Positions 1 to 9,691 of a stretch of 64,000 nucleotides of DNA are shown here, piece after piece. The notes below the pieces were generated by a model, which was not told where the DNA came from, searched no databases, and saw only the letters and a program-made list of their open reading frames with translations. The position numbers were made by a program, and so were the translations under genes. The DNA is taken from positions 124,001-188,000 of the forward strand of contig JAHHTH010000004.1 of assembly GCA_020024755.1 (NCBI GenBank), in the 5' to 3' direction. The stretch's first letter is position 1. Each line of letters starts with the position of its first letter. The stretch comes from Mycoplasmataceae bacterium. Lineage in GTDB: Bacteria; Bacillota_I; Bacilli_A; Mycoplasmatales; Mycoplasmoidaceae.

Positions 1-2
1 AC

Positions 3-86
3 AATAGATTCCCATTTGAGGAAAAACTTAAATTCTGAAAGAGAAAACACTCTGACTTCATTGAAATAGAAGATTGTGTATTATAA
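3..86 (+). CDS. C-terminal end of an unidentified gene (partial)
   Basis: The first bases hold an open frame with no start inside the window. It ends at TAA 84-86 and encodes about 27 residues with a mixed charged and aromatic composition (ends FIEIEDCVL). One TGA in it would be Trp. Another frame ends at 69 and cannot be excluded. The terminator at 94-125 directly after it supports a gene end here. Too short to assign a function. Confidence 0.4.
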
Positions 87-93
87 AGACAAG

Positions 94-125
94 ATGAATT
101 AGCTATCCAGCTAATTCATTTTTTG
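94..125 (+). terminator. Rho-independent terminator
   Basis: A perfect 11-bp stem (94-104 with 109-119) closes a 4-nt loop (ATCC) and runs into T-rich sequence up to 125. It ends the gene at the left window edge and isolates the lipoprotein gene that follows. Confidence 0.85.
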
Positions 126-140
126 TTTATACCATTGCAG

Positions 141-149
141 TTATCCACA
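141..149 (+). other. Consensus DnaA-box sequence TTATCCACA
   Basis: An exact match to the bacterial DnaA box lies 9 bases upstream of the -35 of the lipoprotein gene. No second box is visible nearby, so it does not look like oriC. It could be a chance match or let DnaA influence the adjacent promoter. dnaA itself lies about 20 kb away. Confidence 0.35.
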
Positions 150-157
150 AATAGCAC

Positions 158-186
158 TTGACTCTCTCTCTCTCTCTCAATATAAT
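158..186 (+). promoter_or_regulatory. Promoter of the lipoprotein gene with a CT-repeat spacer
   Basis: TTGACT (158-163) and a perfect TATAAT (181-186) are separated by exactly 17 bp, the optimal sigma-70 spacing. Almost the whole spacer is a CT repeat. Gain or loss of one CT unit would make the spacer 19 or 15 bp and should weaken or silence the promoter. This is the classic layout of a phase-variable surface-protein promoter. Confidence 0.8.
162..178. repeat. CT dinucleotide microsatellite (8.5 units)
   Basis: Seventeen bases of uninterrupted CT repeat lie inside the spacer of the lipoprotein promoter. Such tracts change length by slipped-strand mispairing during replication. Confidence 0.9.
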
Positions 187-219
187 TAAACTAAGAGCAA
201 GATAATAAGAGGAGAAACT

Positions 220-774
220 ATGAAATTAAGTAGAAAAATGAAATTAGCTCTAGGATTGAGTTTAGGGGCAATTGTTACAACTGCAGCTGTAACAACTATG
301 GCAGTATCTTGTAGTGATAGCAATAGTAGTGACAGTAATAGTAGTGGTAGTAATATTGTTACTAGCAGCAATTACAATCCAACACCAGAATTAGCTAAAA
401 AAATTACCCAAGCTGATATTGATAGAATGAATGTTAATTTACAAGATGATGTAGATGAAAGTAAAAAAGGTCTTGAATCTGAGGGAGCAACTGATGTTGT
501 AGCTACTGGTATAGTTAAACTTGAAGGTGATGTTCTATCACAAGTAATGAGTTCGTGATGTACAGTAGGTAAATCAAAACAAACAACTGTTTTTACAATC
601 GCTTACAAACTTACTAAAATTTCAGATAATAAATATTTAATGAAAGAATCAACTGTTGTTACTATCGATGGCAAACAAGTATCATCAGATGAAGGTATAA
701 AGCCTGAACAATATATTACATTAGCAGAATTAACAAGAATGATTAATAATTTATATAACAACACTTCTAATTAA
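220..774 (+). CDS. Surface lipoprotein, probably phase-variable
   Basis: A 184-residue protein with a Lys/Arg N-terminus, a hydrophobic segment (about residues 9-29) and a lipobox-like end at Ala-Val-Ser-Cys (Cys31). Lipid attachment to the Cys would anchor it on the outer face of the membrane. Residues 32-45 are a Ser/Asn/Asp/Gly-rich linker. The rest is a small polar domain with no recognised family. TGA at 556-558 is Trp. The start is set by GAGGAG just upstream. Expression should depend on the CT tract in its promoter. It is a single-gene unit with terminators on both sides. Probable role: variable surface antigen (inference). Confidence 0.85.
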
Positions 775-790
775 ACTATAAAAATCTAAT

Positions 791-825
791 AAAAAAGTTA
801 AGTCATGTAGCACTTAACTTTTTTA
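791..825 (+). terminator. Rho-independent terminator after the lipoprotein gene
   Basis: A 13-bp stem (791-803 with 812-824), made of an A-run plus GTTAAGT and its complement, closes an 8-base loop and ends in a T-run. Confidence 0.85.
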
Positions 826-912
826 TTCTTATATATACCTCTGCTATAATTGCATCAATATAAACTATAGATATTTATTCAAATTTCTAACAAGACCATA
901 TTGTATATGGTA

Positions 913-918
913 TATAAT
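913..918 (+). promoter_or_regulatory. -10 box of the ATPase gene, leaderless type
   Basis: TATAAT ends only 7 nt before the ATG at 926, and no Shine-Dalgarno sequence lies between. Transcription would start at or next to the A of the start codon. A second TATAAT at 845-850 could give a longer transcript. Confidence 0.55.
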
Positions 919-925
919 TATTCCT

Positions 926-3814
926 ATGGAAAATGTACACACATTAGAAGTAAAAGATATTGAAAAAGAATTAGGTTCTGATCTTTCTAAAGGTTTAAAT
1001 GAAAAACAAGTAGAAGATAATAGAACTAAGTATGGTATTAACCAGCTAAATATGAAAAAGGAGAAAAGCTGAATAAGAGTTTTCTTCGAACAATATAAGG
1101 ATGTATTGATGATTCTATTATTAGTTTCATCTTTAATTTCAGTTGTTGTTCAAGTCTTCCCTACTGATACATTAGGATGAGGAGAAGCTTTATTAGATAT
1201 TAAAGCATGAGAAAACTTTATATTAATTGTTGGTGTAACAATTATTAACGCCATCATAGGTACAGTACAAGTGATTAAGTCTAGAAAGTCACTTGATAGT
1301 TTAAAGGCATTAAGTCAGCCTAAGTCTAAAGTACTAAGGGATGGTAAGAGTCAATTAATAGATACGGATAAAATTGTAGTAGGAGATATTATTCTATTAG
1401 AAGCTGGTGACTTAGTCCCAGCAGATGCTAGATTAATTGAGGCTGCAAGTTTAAAAATAAATGAATCATCTTTAACAGGTGAATCTGAAACTATTCTTAA
1501 AAATACATTATTAATCAAAGATGCAAAAGCTGCTCTAGGTGATCGTCTTAACTGTATTTACTCAGGATGTTTAGTAACTTATGGTAGAGGTAAGGCAATT
1601 GTTACTTCAGTTGGTGCTAATACAGAAATTGGTAAGATCAATACACTACTAAATAATACAGAAGAACAAAAGACTCCACTTCAAAACAACTTAGACAAGT
1701 TAGCTAAGATGTTAATGTGAATTGTATTAGCTATTTGTGCTATTTTATTAGGAGTTAACTTAATCAAGCTTGCATTCTTACCAACTATTAATGCTTCAAC
1801 TGCTCTTCCTATTTTCTCAGATGCACTTAACTTCTCAATTGCTCTAGCAGTTGCAGTAATCCCTGAAGCATTAAGTTCTATTGTTACAATTGTATTATCT
1901 ATTTCAACTAAGAAAATGGCTAAACAAAATGCCATTGTTAAGAATTTAAAATCAGTTGAAGGGTTAGGTTCAGTATCAGTTATATGTTCAGATAAGACTG
2001 GTACATTAACTCAAAACAAAATGACTGTAACAGATTTCTTTGTAAACAATAAATCATTTAAAGCAGATGAATTTAAAAAGGCAGATGATGCTCATAATAA
2101 CATTGCTAAGTATGCTGCACTATGTTCAGATGCAAAGGTAAGTGGTGATAAAGCTACAGGTGACCCTACAGAAATTTGTTTAATTGATCACTTAATTAAA
2201 AACATCTCTAGTCAAGATGCACTTACTAAGGATATGCCAAGAATAGGTGAATTACCATTTGACTCAGTAAGAATGATGATGTCTACATTAATCAAAACTA
2301 AAAAAGGTAATTTGATGGTTACTAAAGGTGCAATTGATAATGTATTAGATATAGTAACTCAAATTGAAATCAATGGTAAGGTTAGAAAATTCACAGCAGA
2401 AGATAAGAAAGTAATCTTAGAAGCAAATAAGAACTATTCAAGCCAAGGTAAGAGAGTATTATGTATTTGTTATAAAGAAACTAAGAATACTTCTATTACT
2501 TTCAAAGATGAAAAAGATCTTACATTCATTGGATTAATGGTAATGATTGACCCACCTAGACCAGAAGTTGTAGAAGCTATTAAAGAATGTCATACTTCAG
2601 GAATCAAAGTAGTTATGATTACTGGTGACCATGAAGGAACAGCAGTCGCTATTGGAAAACAAATTGGTATTTTTGCACCAACTGATTGATCAATGTCTGG
2701 AAGAGAATTAACTGCTATTCCACAAGACAAATTAGCTCATGATGTTGCTAAATATTCAGTTTATGCTCGTGTAAGTCCAGAAGATAAGATTAAGATTGTA
2801 AGAGCATGACAATCACATGACATGATTGTTTCAATGACTGGTGATGGTGTTAATGATGCTCCAGCATTAAAACAAGCTGACATTGGTGTAGCTATGGGTA
2901 TTACTGGAACAGAAGTATCTAAGGATGCAGCTTCAATTATCTTAACAGACGATAACTTTGCAACTATTGTATCAGCTGTTAAATTTGGTAGAAGTGTATA
3001 CAATAACATTAAAGCAGCAATTAGATTCTTATTAACTGGAAACTTAGCGACTGTATTCATTTGTACTGTGTTAACAATTATTTCATTAGCACTTCAAATT
3101 ATTATTTCTCCATTTACTGCTTTACAATTATTATTCCTAAACTTATTAACTGACTCTTGACCAGCAATTTCATTAGGACTTGAAAAATATAGAAGAGATG
3201 TAATTTTTGAAAAGCCAAGGTTAGCAACTGAGTTCTTCTTAAATAAGAGATTCTGTCTACATCTATTCTTTGAATCTTTGATTATGACTATTATAGTTAT
3301 TGCAGCCTTTGGATTAATGTTTGAAGTAACAGGTGAATTAGATGTGGTTAAATCATTATTAGAAATGAACCCTAATAATCATGATGTATTAGTTTATGTA
3401 CGTTCAGTTCAATTCCAAGCAGCTTCAGGATTTGCCTTTATGACATTATCATTCTGTAGATTCTTCCATGGATGAAACTGTAAGAGTGATAAACCATTAA
3501 TTGCTACTAAAGAATTCTATGACAACTACTTCTTACTAGGTTCACTAGCAATTGGAATCGTATTAATGTCTCTAATTTATTATGTACCTGGACTTAATAA
3601 TTTATTCTTGGTTGGTAGCTCAATCAAAATTCCAGAAGTAGTTAAAAATCCAATTGACATAGTTCCATTCCAATACTTTGGTATTTGATTTGCTATGATA
3701 TATGCATTATTAATTATTCCAGCAATCCAACTTTATAAGTTGTTAGCAATGAAGATTGAACAAAAATATTGACCAGATCCATCAATCAATACAAGAATTA
3801 ATGTAGAACAATAG
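926..3814 (+). CDS. P-type cation-transporting ATPase (type II, calcium-pump-like)
   Basis: A 962-residue membrane ATPase that exports or exchanges cations at the cost of ATP. In order: N-terminal cation ATPase domain, actuator domain with TGES (184-187), membrane helix M4 with PEAL (from 313), phosphorylation motif DKTGT (Asp356), nucleotide-binding domain, hinge GDGVND (639-644) and six C-terminal membrane helices. PEAL and the overall length fit the type II SERCA/PMCA group, so Ca2+ is the likely substrate, but Na+/K+ relatives share these motifs. Several UGA codons are Trp. The start is the first ATG of the frame, 7 nt after a TATAAT box. Single-gene unit. Confidence 0.93.
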
Positions 3815-3842
3815 TTATATAGGACTACTAAAATATAACAAT

Positions 3843-3895
3843 AATCAAAATAGCTAGGGATTAGGCTCATGAATGCCACCCTAGCTATTTTGATT
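3843..3895 (+). terminator. Strong hairpin, probable terminator after the ATPase gene
   Basis: A 17-bp perfect stem (3843-3859 with 3879-3895) closes a 19-nt loop. The 3' arm contains TTTT but is not followed by a long T-run. It is symmetric enough to act in both directions. It lies about 30 nt after the stop codon. Confidence 0.6.
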
Positions 3896-3910
3896 GTTTA
3901 TTTGCTGTCG

Positions 3911-3931
3911 CTAACGGATTTCCCCACCTAA
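3911..3931. repeat. 21-nt dispersed repeat, copy 1
   Basis: CTAACGGATTTCCCCACC followed by TAA occurs here and identically, same orientation, at 63193-63213. Both copies are intergenic. The rest of 3815-4060 holds no gene, only A+T-rich sequence and the hairpin just upstream. Confidence 0.75.
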
Positions 3932-4064
3932 AATAAGGCTATTAACCACCTCTTAAGTGGATATTATTTAACCTTTATCTATATTATATAGATATATAGT
4001 ACATTATTAGGATGTTAAAAAAATAAAATAAAAAGTCTCCATTTTTTAAGTTTTATGGTATCAT

Positions 4065-4139
4065 TTGTATGGTTTTTTTGTTATATAGATTGCTGATACA
4101 CCAAAACCAGTTGTCAAGTATCAGGTAACTAGATGACAG
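4065..4139 (+). promoter_or_regulatory. Promoter and structured leader of the ribosomal operon
   Basis: A -35-like TTGTAT (4065-4070) and an A+T -10 (about 4081-4088, TTATATAG) precede a leader. CTGATAC (4093-4099) pairs with GTATCAG (4118-4124). TTGTCA (4111-4116), in the loop of that hairpin, can pair instead with TGACAG (4134-4139). Two mutually exclusive hairpins in an S10-operon leader suggest regulation of the operon, as known for L4 control in other bacteria. The mechanism here is unproven. Confidence 0.45.
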
Positions 4140-4179
4140 GCCGATTCACAAAAAATAATTTCAAGGAAGGACAACAATT

Positions 4180-4485
4180 ATGAATCAAGAAATTAAGATT
4201 ATTCTATATTCTTATGATCATCAATTATTAGATGTATCTGTAAAAAGAATTATAGAAATATCTAAAAAGACAAATGCAAAGGTAAAAGGGCCTATCCCTC
4301 TACCAACTAAGAAGGAAGTCTTCACTATTCTAAGATCTCCTCACGTTAACAAATCTTCAAGAGAACAATTCGAAAGAAGAACTCACAAAAGATTAATCAT
4401 CTTAACAGATGTAACTCCAGAAACTAGAGACGGTTTAAAGAGATTAGTAGTACCAACAGGTATTGAAATTAGAATTAAAAGTTAA
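4180..4485 (+). CDS. rpsJ: 30S ribosomal protein S10
   Basis: A 101-residue protein of usual S10 length. It sits in the head of the small subunit and in other bacteria also works as NusE in transcription antitermination. The family pattern is clear, including the SSREQFERRTHKR stretch near residues 50-62. It is first in the S10-spc-alpha operon, with AAGGAAGG about 10 nt upstream of the ATG. Confidence 0.97.
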   Translation: MNQEIKIILYSYDHQLLDVSVKRIIEISKKTNAKVKGPIPLPTKKEVFTILRSPHVNKSSREQFERRTHKRLIILTDVTPETRDGLKRLVVPTGIEIRIKS

Positions 4486-4511
4486 TTAAGTATTAAGGAA
4501 AGGAAATCGCA

Positions 4512-5288
4512 ATGAAAGCATTATTAGGAACTAAAGTCGGAATGACAACTCTTTTCGATGAAAACGGAACAAGATACGCAGCTACAGTTGTTTATGTTGA
4601 ACCAAACCAAGTACTTGAACTTAAATCTCTAGAAAAGAATGGATATGTAGCAACTAAGGTTGGTTACGAAACTGTTAAAGAAAAATCTTTAAACAAACCA
4701 CAATTAGGATTCTTTAAGAAAGTTAAAGCAGATCCTAAGAGATACGTAAAAGAATTACGTGGAGTGGAAGGATACAATGTAGGAGACTTAATTAAAGTTG
4801 ACGCATTCGAAGTTGGACAATTTGTAGATGTTCAAGCTTATACAAAAGGTCATGGATTTACAGGATCAATTAAGAGACATAACTTCTCAGTAGGTCCATT
4901 AGGTCACGGAGCTGGATACCCACACAGATATGTTGGGTCTATCTCTGGTGGACGTGGGGGTTCACAAGCTCAAAGAGTATTCAAGGGTACAGAACTACCA
5001 GGTCACTATGGACATGAAATGGTAACAATCCAAAACCAATTAATATTAGACATTGACCTAGCAAACAACTTAATGATTATTAAGGGTGGTATCCCAGGAC
5101 CAGATAACTCATTAGTAAAAATCAGCTTATCTAAAAAGAAAGCAAACAAAAAATTAGAAGTTAAATTAGCTTCAAACAAAAAACCAGCAGCTAAAGTTGA
5201 AGAAACTCCAGTAGAAGCACAAGCTGCACCAGCAACTGAAGCTCCAGCTCCAGCAGAAGCACCAGCAAACCAAGAAGGGAACAATTAG
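4512..5288 (+). CDS. rplC: 50S ribosomal protein L3 with an Ala/Pro/Glu-rich tail
   Basis: A 258-residue L3, an early assembly protein near the peptidyl-transferase centre. The N-terminal LGTKVGMTTLF and central GHGFTGSIKRHNF segments are diagnostic. Bacterial L3 is usually about 210 residues. The last 45 or so here form a low-complexity extension rich in Ala, Pro, Glu and Lys, probably disordered and exposed. It starts 26 nt after rpsJ with an AAAGGAAA site. Confidence 0.97.
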   Translation: MKALLGTKVGMTTLFDENGTRYAATVVYVEPNQVLELKSLEKNGYVATKVGYETVKEKSLNKPQLGFFKKVKADPKRYVKELRGVEGYNVGDLIKVDAFEVGQFVDVQAYTKGHGFTGSIKRHNFSVGPLGHGAGYPHRYVGSISGGRGGSQAQRVFKGTELPGHYGHEMVTIQNQLILDIDLANNLMIIKGGIPGPDNSLVKISLSKKKANKKLEVKLASNKKPAAKVEETPVEAQAAPATEAPAPAEAPANQEGNN

Positions 5289-5298
5289 GAGGTAAACC

Positions 5299-5928
5299 AT
5301 GGCAAGTATTAAACTATATAATATCCAAGGTGAATCAAAAGGTAACGCAACTATTGATGATTCTCTAATCGTTAAAAAACCAAATCAACAAGCTATGTTT
5401 GATTGTGTAATTGCTGAACAAGCTTCAACAAGACAAGGAACTCACTCAACATTAACTAAAGGTGAAGTTCGTGGTGGTGGTAAAAAACCATGAAGACAAA
5501 AACATACTGGTAAAGCAAGAACTGGTTCAACTCGTAACCCACACTGAGTAGGTGGTGGTATCGCATTCGGTCCAAAACCAAACAGAAACTATGACAAGAA
5601 AGTTAACTCTAAAGTATTTAAATTAGCATTCAAGTCAGCATTAACACTTAAGTTAAACAATGATGTTTTATTCGGATTAGAAGATAAAGCTAAATTAGAT
5701 AAACCATCAACTAAAGCAATGGCATCATTCATTGCAAAAGCAAACTTAACAAATAAGAAAGTTCTTATTATTACTAATGAAGAAGATAACATCAAGTTAT
5801 CAACTAACAACATTCCTAGAGTAACAACTAAGGCATGAAACAAAGTATCTGTTAAAGACTTACTTCACACTTATGTTGTATTTGTACAAGAAGGTGCATT
5901 AGGAAAGATGAAAGAGGTATACGCATAA
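5299..5928 (+). CDS. rplD: 50S ribosomal protein L4
   Basis: A 209-residue L4, which lines the exit tunnel and in some bacteria autoregulates the S10 operon. The conserved RGGGKKPWRQKHTGKAR block is present with Trp encoded by TGA. AGGAGG lies 8 nt upstream of the ATG. The stop overlaps the start of rplW by one base (TAATG), so the two are translationally coupled. Confidence 0.97.
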
Positions 5929-6302
5929 TGGATTTAAATAATATTATTATCAAACCTTACCATACTGAAAAAAGTTATGGTTTAAGAAAATTCCAAGATC
6001 CTTCATGTTTAGTATTCGTAGTAAATAAGAAAGCATCTAAAGACCTTATTAAGTTAGCATTCAAATCAATTTATAATGTAATGCCTGAAAAAGTAAACAC
6101 TGTTAATAAACATCCTAAAAAATTAAGATTAACAAACAACGGATTCGGTTACTCAAAAGAATTCAAACTAGCATACATTACATTACCAAAAGGAATGCAA
6201 ATCGCATTAACTAAGGATGAAATAGCAGAAGCAGCAGAAGCTAATAAAGCAGATGCTAAAGAAGCTAAAAAGACTTCTAAAAAAGAATCAGAAGCTAAAT
6301 AA
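5928..6302 (+). CDS. rplW: 50S ribosomal protein L23 with a Lys/Ala/Glu tail
   Basis: A 124-residue L23, at the tunnel exit where it docks SRP and trigger factor. The N-terminal IIKPYHTEKS pattern is typical. The last 27 or so residues are an Ala/Lys/Glu-rich extension beyond the usual length of about 95. The start overlaps the rplD stop by one base. Confidence 0.96.
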   Translation: MDLNNIIIKPYHTEKSYGLRKFQDPSCLVFVVNKKASKDLIKLAFKSIYNVMPEKVNTVNKHPKKLRLTNNGFGYSKEFKLAYITLPKGMQIALTKDEIAEAAEANKADAKEAKKTSKKESEAK

Positions 6303-6333
6303 TTAAATTTGTCGAAAAGCGTAGGAGGCATGT

Positions 6334-7176
6334 ATGGCAATTAAAAAGATCAAAAGTAGATCTAGTGGTAAACGTCAAACAGTATTAATTGATTACAAGT
6401 CTGTGCTTACAACTAATACTCCTGAAAAATCACTAACTACGACATTAAAGAAAAACTCTGGTAGAAATAACCAAGGTAAAATTACAGTAAGACACCAAGG
6501 TGGTGCTCAAAAAAGAAAATACCGTATCATTGATTTCAAAAGAAACAAGGATGGTAAAGTTGGAACAATTTCAACTATTGAATATGATCCAAACAGAACA
6601 TCATTCATTTCATTAGTAACTTATGAAGATGGTGAAAAGAGATACATCATTGCTCCAAAAGGAATCCAAGTAGGTGACAAGATTGTATCAGGTAATGACA
6701 AAATCGATATTAAGATTGGTAACTCATTACAATTACAAAACATTCCTGAAGGTACATTAGTTCACAACGTTGAATTAGTTCCAGGAGCTGGTGGACAATT
6801 AGCAAGATCTGCTGGTACAAGTATTCAAATCTTAGGTTTCGATGAAACTGGTGATTATGTAATTTGTAAAATGTCTTCTGGTGAAGTTAGAAAAATCAGA
6901 AAAGAATGTAGAGCTACAATCGGTGTAGTTTCAAACGAAGACCACAACCTAGTTAATATTGGTAAAGCTGGTCGTAACCGTAAGATGGGTGTAAGACCAA
7001 CAGTTCGTGGTTCAGCTATGAACCCTAACGATCACCCACATGGGGGTGGTGAAGGACGTCAACCAATTGGTATGGATGCTCCTAGAACTCCATGAGGTAA
7101 GAGACACATGGGTGTTAAGACAAGAAAACAAAAACAACCTTCTACTAAATTAATTATTAGAAGAAGAGGAAAATAG
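6334..7176 (+). CDS. rplB: 50S ribosomal protein L2
   Basis: A 280-residue L2, needed for subunit association and peptidyl-transferase activity. Conserved blocks such as GRNNQGKITVRHQGGAQKR and the C-terminal HPHGGGEGRQPIG with the following Arg/Lys-rich tail are present. One TGA near the C-terminus is Trp. It starts with a GTAGGAGG site 31 nt after rplW. Confidence 0.98.
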
Positions 7177-7190
7177 GAAAGGAGTAGTAT

Positions 7191-7457
7191 ATGTCAAGAA
7201 GTTCAAGTAAAGGTGCATTTGTTGATGCTAGCTTAATGAAAAAAGTAGTGGCAATGAATGAAACAGAAAAGAAAAAACCAATTAAAACATGATCACGTCG
7301 TAGTACTATCTTCCCTGAATTCGTTGGTTTAACATTCGAAGTTCACAATGGTAAAGATTTCATTAAAGTGTTCGTAACTCAAGATATGGTTGGTCGTAAA
7401 TTAGGTGAATTTGCTCCAACTAGAAACTTCAAAGCCCATACTGAGGCTAAGAGATAG
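7191..7457 (+). CDS. rpsS: 30S ribosomal protein S19
   Basis: An 88-residue S19 in the small-subunit head. The TWSRRSTIFPEFVG and GRKLGEFAPTR stretches are characteristic, with Trp encoded by TGA. It lies 14 nt after rplB with AAAGGAG upstream of the ATG. Confidence 0.97.
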
Positions 7458-7467
7458 GAGATAAATT

Positions 7468-8244
7468 ATGGTAAATAAAGTTATTCAACGTAATATTAGA
7501 ATCTCACATCGTAAAGCTCAATTAGTATGTGACTTAATTAGAAACAAACCTGTTAAAGAAGCAATTATTATCTTAAAGAACACAAACAAGAAAATTGCAC
7601 CAATCATTCTTAAATTATTAAATAGTGCAATTGCTAATGCGACTAACAACCATGCAATGAATGCTGAAAAACTATATGTATACAACATCTTTGCAAACCA
7701 AGGTCCAACAATGAAGAGAACTATGCCAAGAGCAAGAGGTTCTGCTGATATGATTAGAAAACGTTCTACTCACATCGAAATTCATTTAAGTGACAACCCT
7801 AACGAAAGAAAGTTAGAAATCGAAAGAATTAAAGAAAGAAAGCACAAAGCTGCTTTAGCTAACAAAGGTGGAGATAAAGGTACTAGAGTTAAAGCTAAAC
7901 CTGTAAAGGAAGCAAAACCAAAACCACAACCAAAACCTGAAGTTAAAAAGGAAGAACCTAAAAAGGTTGAACCTGCAAAAAAACCTGAACCTAAAAAAGA
8001 ACCTAAACCAAAAATGATAAATGGTATTAGCGTTGAACAAAAACATACAGTAGTAACTGAAAAAGAAGCTAATGAATATGATTATGAAAAACGTCTAAAA
8101 GATTGAAGAAAAAAAGCAGGTTACAACGAAAAACCATCTAAGTGTGTGAAATGTAAAGATGACTGCTGAACATCAATCTTATTAGATTCAGGAAAACACA
8201 TTTGTTACACTTGTTGAATCAAAAAACCAGAAGGAAGTAAATAG
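7468..8244 (+). CDS. rplV: 50S ribosomal protein L22 with a long linker and a C-terminal Cys4 zinc-ribbon-like module
   Basis: A 258-residue L22, more than twice the usual 110 or so. Residues 1-112 are a normal L22 that would line the exit tunnel and bind 23S rRNA (ends with the PRARGSAD and THIEIHLSD motifs). Residues 113-200 are a Lys/Pro/Glu-rich linker. Residues 200-258 end in Cys226-x2-Cys229, Cys233 and Cys246-x2-Cys249, which could bind zinc. The L22 C-terminus is on the ribosome surface, so the added module would sit outside. The frame continues through several TGA (Trp) codons to TAG 8242-8244. Confidence 0.93.
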
Positions 8245-8253
8245 GAGATCACT

Positions 8254-9012
8254 ATGGGACAAAAAGTTAATTCAAACGGATTACGTTACGGAATTTATAA
8301 AGAATGAGAATCTAGATGAATTTCTAATGATGACAGACAAACAGCTAAATGATTAGTTGATGATGACAAAATTAGAAAATACTTCAACAATAAATGAAAA
8401 CTTGCTTTAGTTTCAAGTGTTCAAATTGAAAGAAGTGGAGACAACGTTAACTTATTTGTTAACACTGCACAACCTGGTTTATTTGCAGAAGCAGATACTA
8501 TTAAAAAGATTCAACTTGATTTAAACAAAATGTGTGGAAGAAAATATAAATTCAACATTACAATTCTTCCAATCGTAAATACATATGTTCATGCTCGTAT
8601 TGTAGCTAGAGAAATTGCTGATGCAATTGAAAAGAGAGTTTCATTCAGAACTGCTCAAAAGCAAGCTATTAAAAAAGTTATGAAAGCAAAAGCTTTAGGT
8701 GTAAAGACTAAAGTTTCTGGAAGATTAGGTGGAGTTGAAATGGCTCGTGAAGAAGGATATTCTGAAGGTGTTATTCCACTATCATCATTAAGAGCTGATA
8801 TTGACTATGCATTAGAAGAAGCTCACACAACTTATGGATTAATCGGTGTTAAGGTTTGAATCAACAGAGGTCAAATCTTCAACAAAGGTGAAGTATCTAA
8901 AGTTATTACAACTGCACCAACAGTTTCTATGTCACCTCGTTTAAGCCAAGCTAAACCAAGATCAAATGTAAAGAAAGAAGACAAGGCTGCAGCGCCAGCT
9001 AAGTCTGAGTAA
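8254..9012 (+). CDS. rpsC: 30S ribosomal protein S3
   Basis: A 252-residue S3, part of the mRNA entry channel with helicase activity. The N-terminal GQKVNSNGLRYGI, a KH-type region and VSGRLGGVEMARxE are conserved. The tail is Lys/Ala-rich. At least seven TGA codons read as Trp, among the clearest evidence here for the mollicute code. AGGAG lies 7-8 nt before the ATG. Confidence 0.97.
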
Positions 9013-9022
9013 GGAGTAAGAT

Positions 9023-9433
9023 ATGTTACAACCTAAGAGAACAAAATATCGTAAACCTCATAAGATTAGTTATGAAGGAAAAGCTAAAGGTAATACATAT
9101 GTTGCTTTTGGCGAATATGGTTTAATGGCTACAGCAGGTGCATGATTAGATGCAAGACAAATTGAAGCTGCACGGGTAGCAATTAGTAAGAGACTAGGTA
9201 AGACTGGAAAAATGTGAATTAGAATCTTCCCACACTTATCTATGACTAAAAAACCTCTAGAAGTACGTATGGGGTCAGGGAAAGGTTCACCTGAAAAATG
9301 AGTAGCTGTTGTTAAAGAAGGAACTATCATGTTTGAAGTAGCAGGTATTTCTGAAGAAATGGCTAAAAACGGTCTAAGAGCTGCTGGAAACAAATTAAGT
9401 ACTTCATGAAAGATTGTTAAAAAGGAGATGTAA
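9023..9433 (+). CDS. rplP: 50S ribosomal protein L16
   Basis: A 136-residue L16 near the A-site tRNA elbow. The MLQPKRTKYRK start, GKTGKMWIRIFPH and MGSGKGSPEKWVAVV blocks are diagnostic. UGA Trp codons occur within these motifs. The end of the gene carries the AAGGAG site used by rpmC. Confidence 0.97.
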
Positions 9434-9436
9434 TCA

Positions 9437-9691
9437 ATGGCAAACAGTATGACTAAAGATTTACGTAAGAAATCAAATGCTGAATTAGCAGAATTAATTT
9501 CTAAATGTAAAGATCAATTATTACAAATTAGATTCAGTGTTGCTAATGGTGAAGCTGAAAAACTACATGTTGTTTCAGGCATCAAGAAAACAATCGCAAG
9601 ATCATTAACAATCTTAAATGAAAGAGCAGCAGAACAACAATCACAAGCAGAAGAAAAGAAAACACCAGCAACTAAGAAAGGATCTAAATAA
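9437..9691 (+). CDS. rpmC: 50S ribosomal protein L29
   Basis: An 84-residue L29 at the tunnel exit. KDLRKKSNAELAELI and the helical hairpin are typical, followed by a short Gln/Lys tail of about 20 residues. The Shine-Dalgarno site lies inside the rplP end, and the stop overlaps the rpsQ start. Confidence 0.95.
   Translation: MANSMTKDLRKKSNAELAELISKCKDQLLQIRFSVANGEAEKLHVVSGIKKTIARSLTILNERAAEQQSQAEEKKTPATKKGSK

Noticed and set aside
186..371. Leu-rich frame on the minus strand over the lipoprotein signal region
   Set aside because: It is the reverse of the signal peptide and Ser/Asn codons of the lipoprotein gene, with no start signal of its own.
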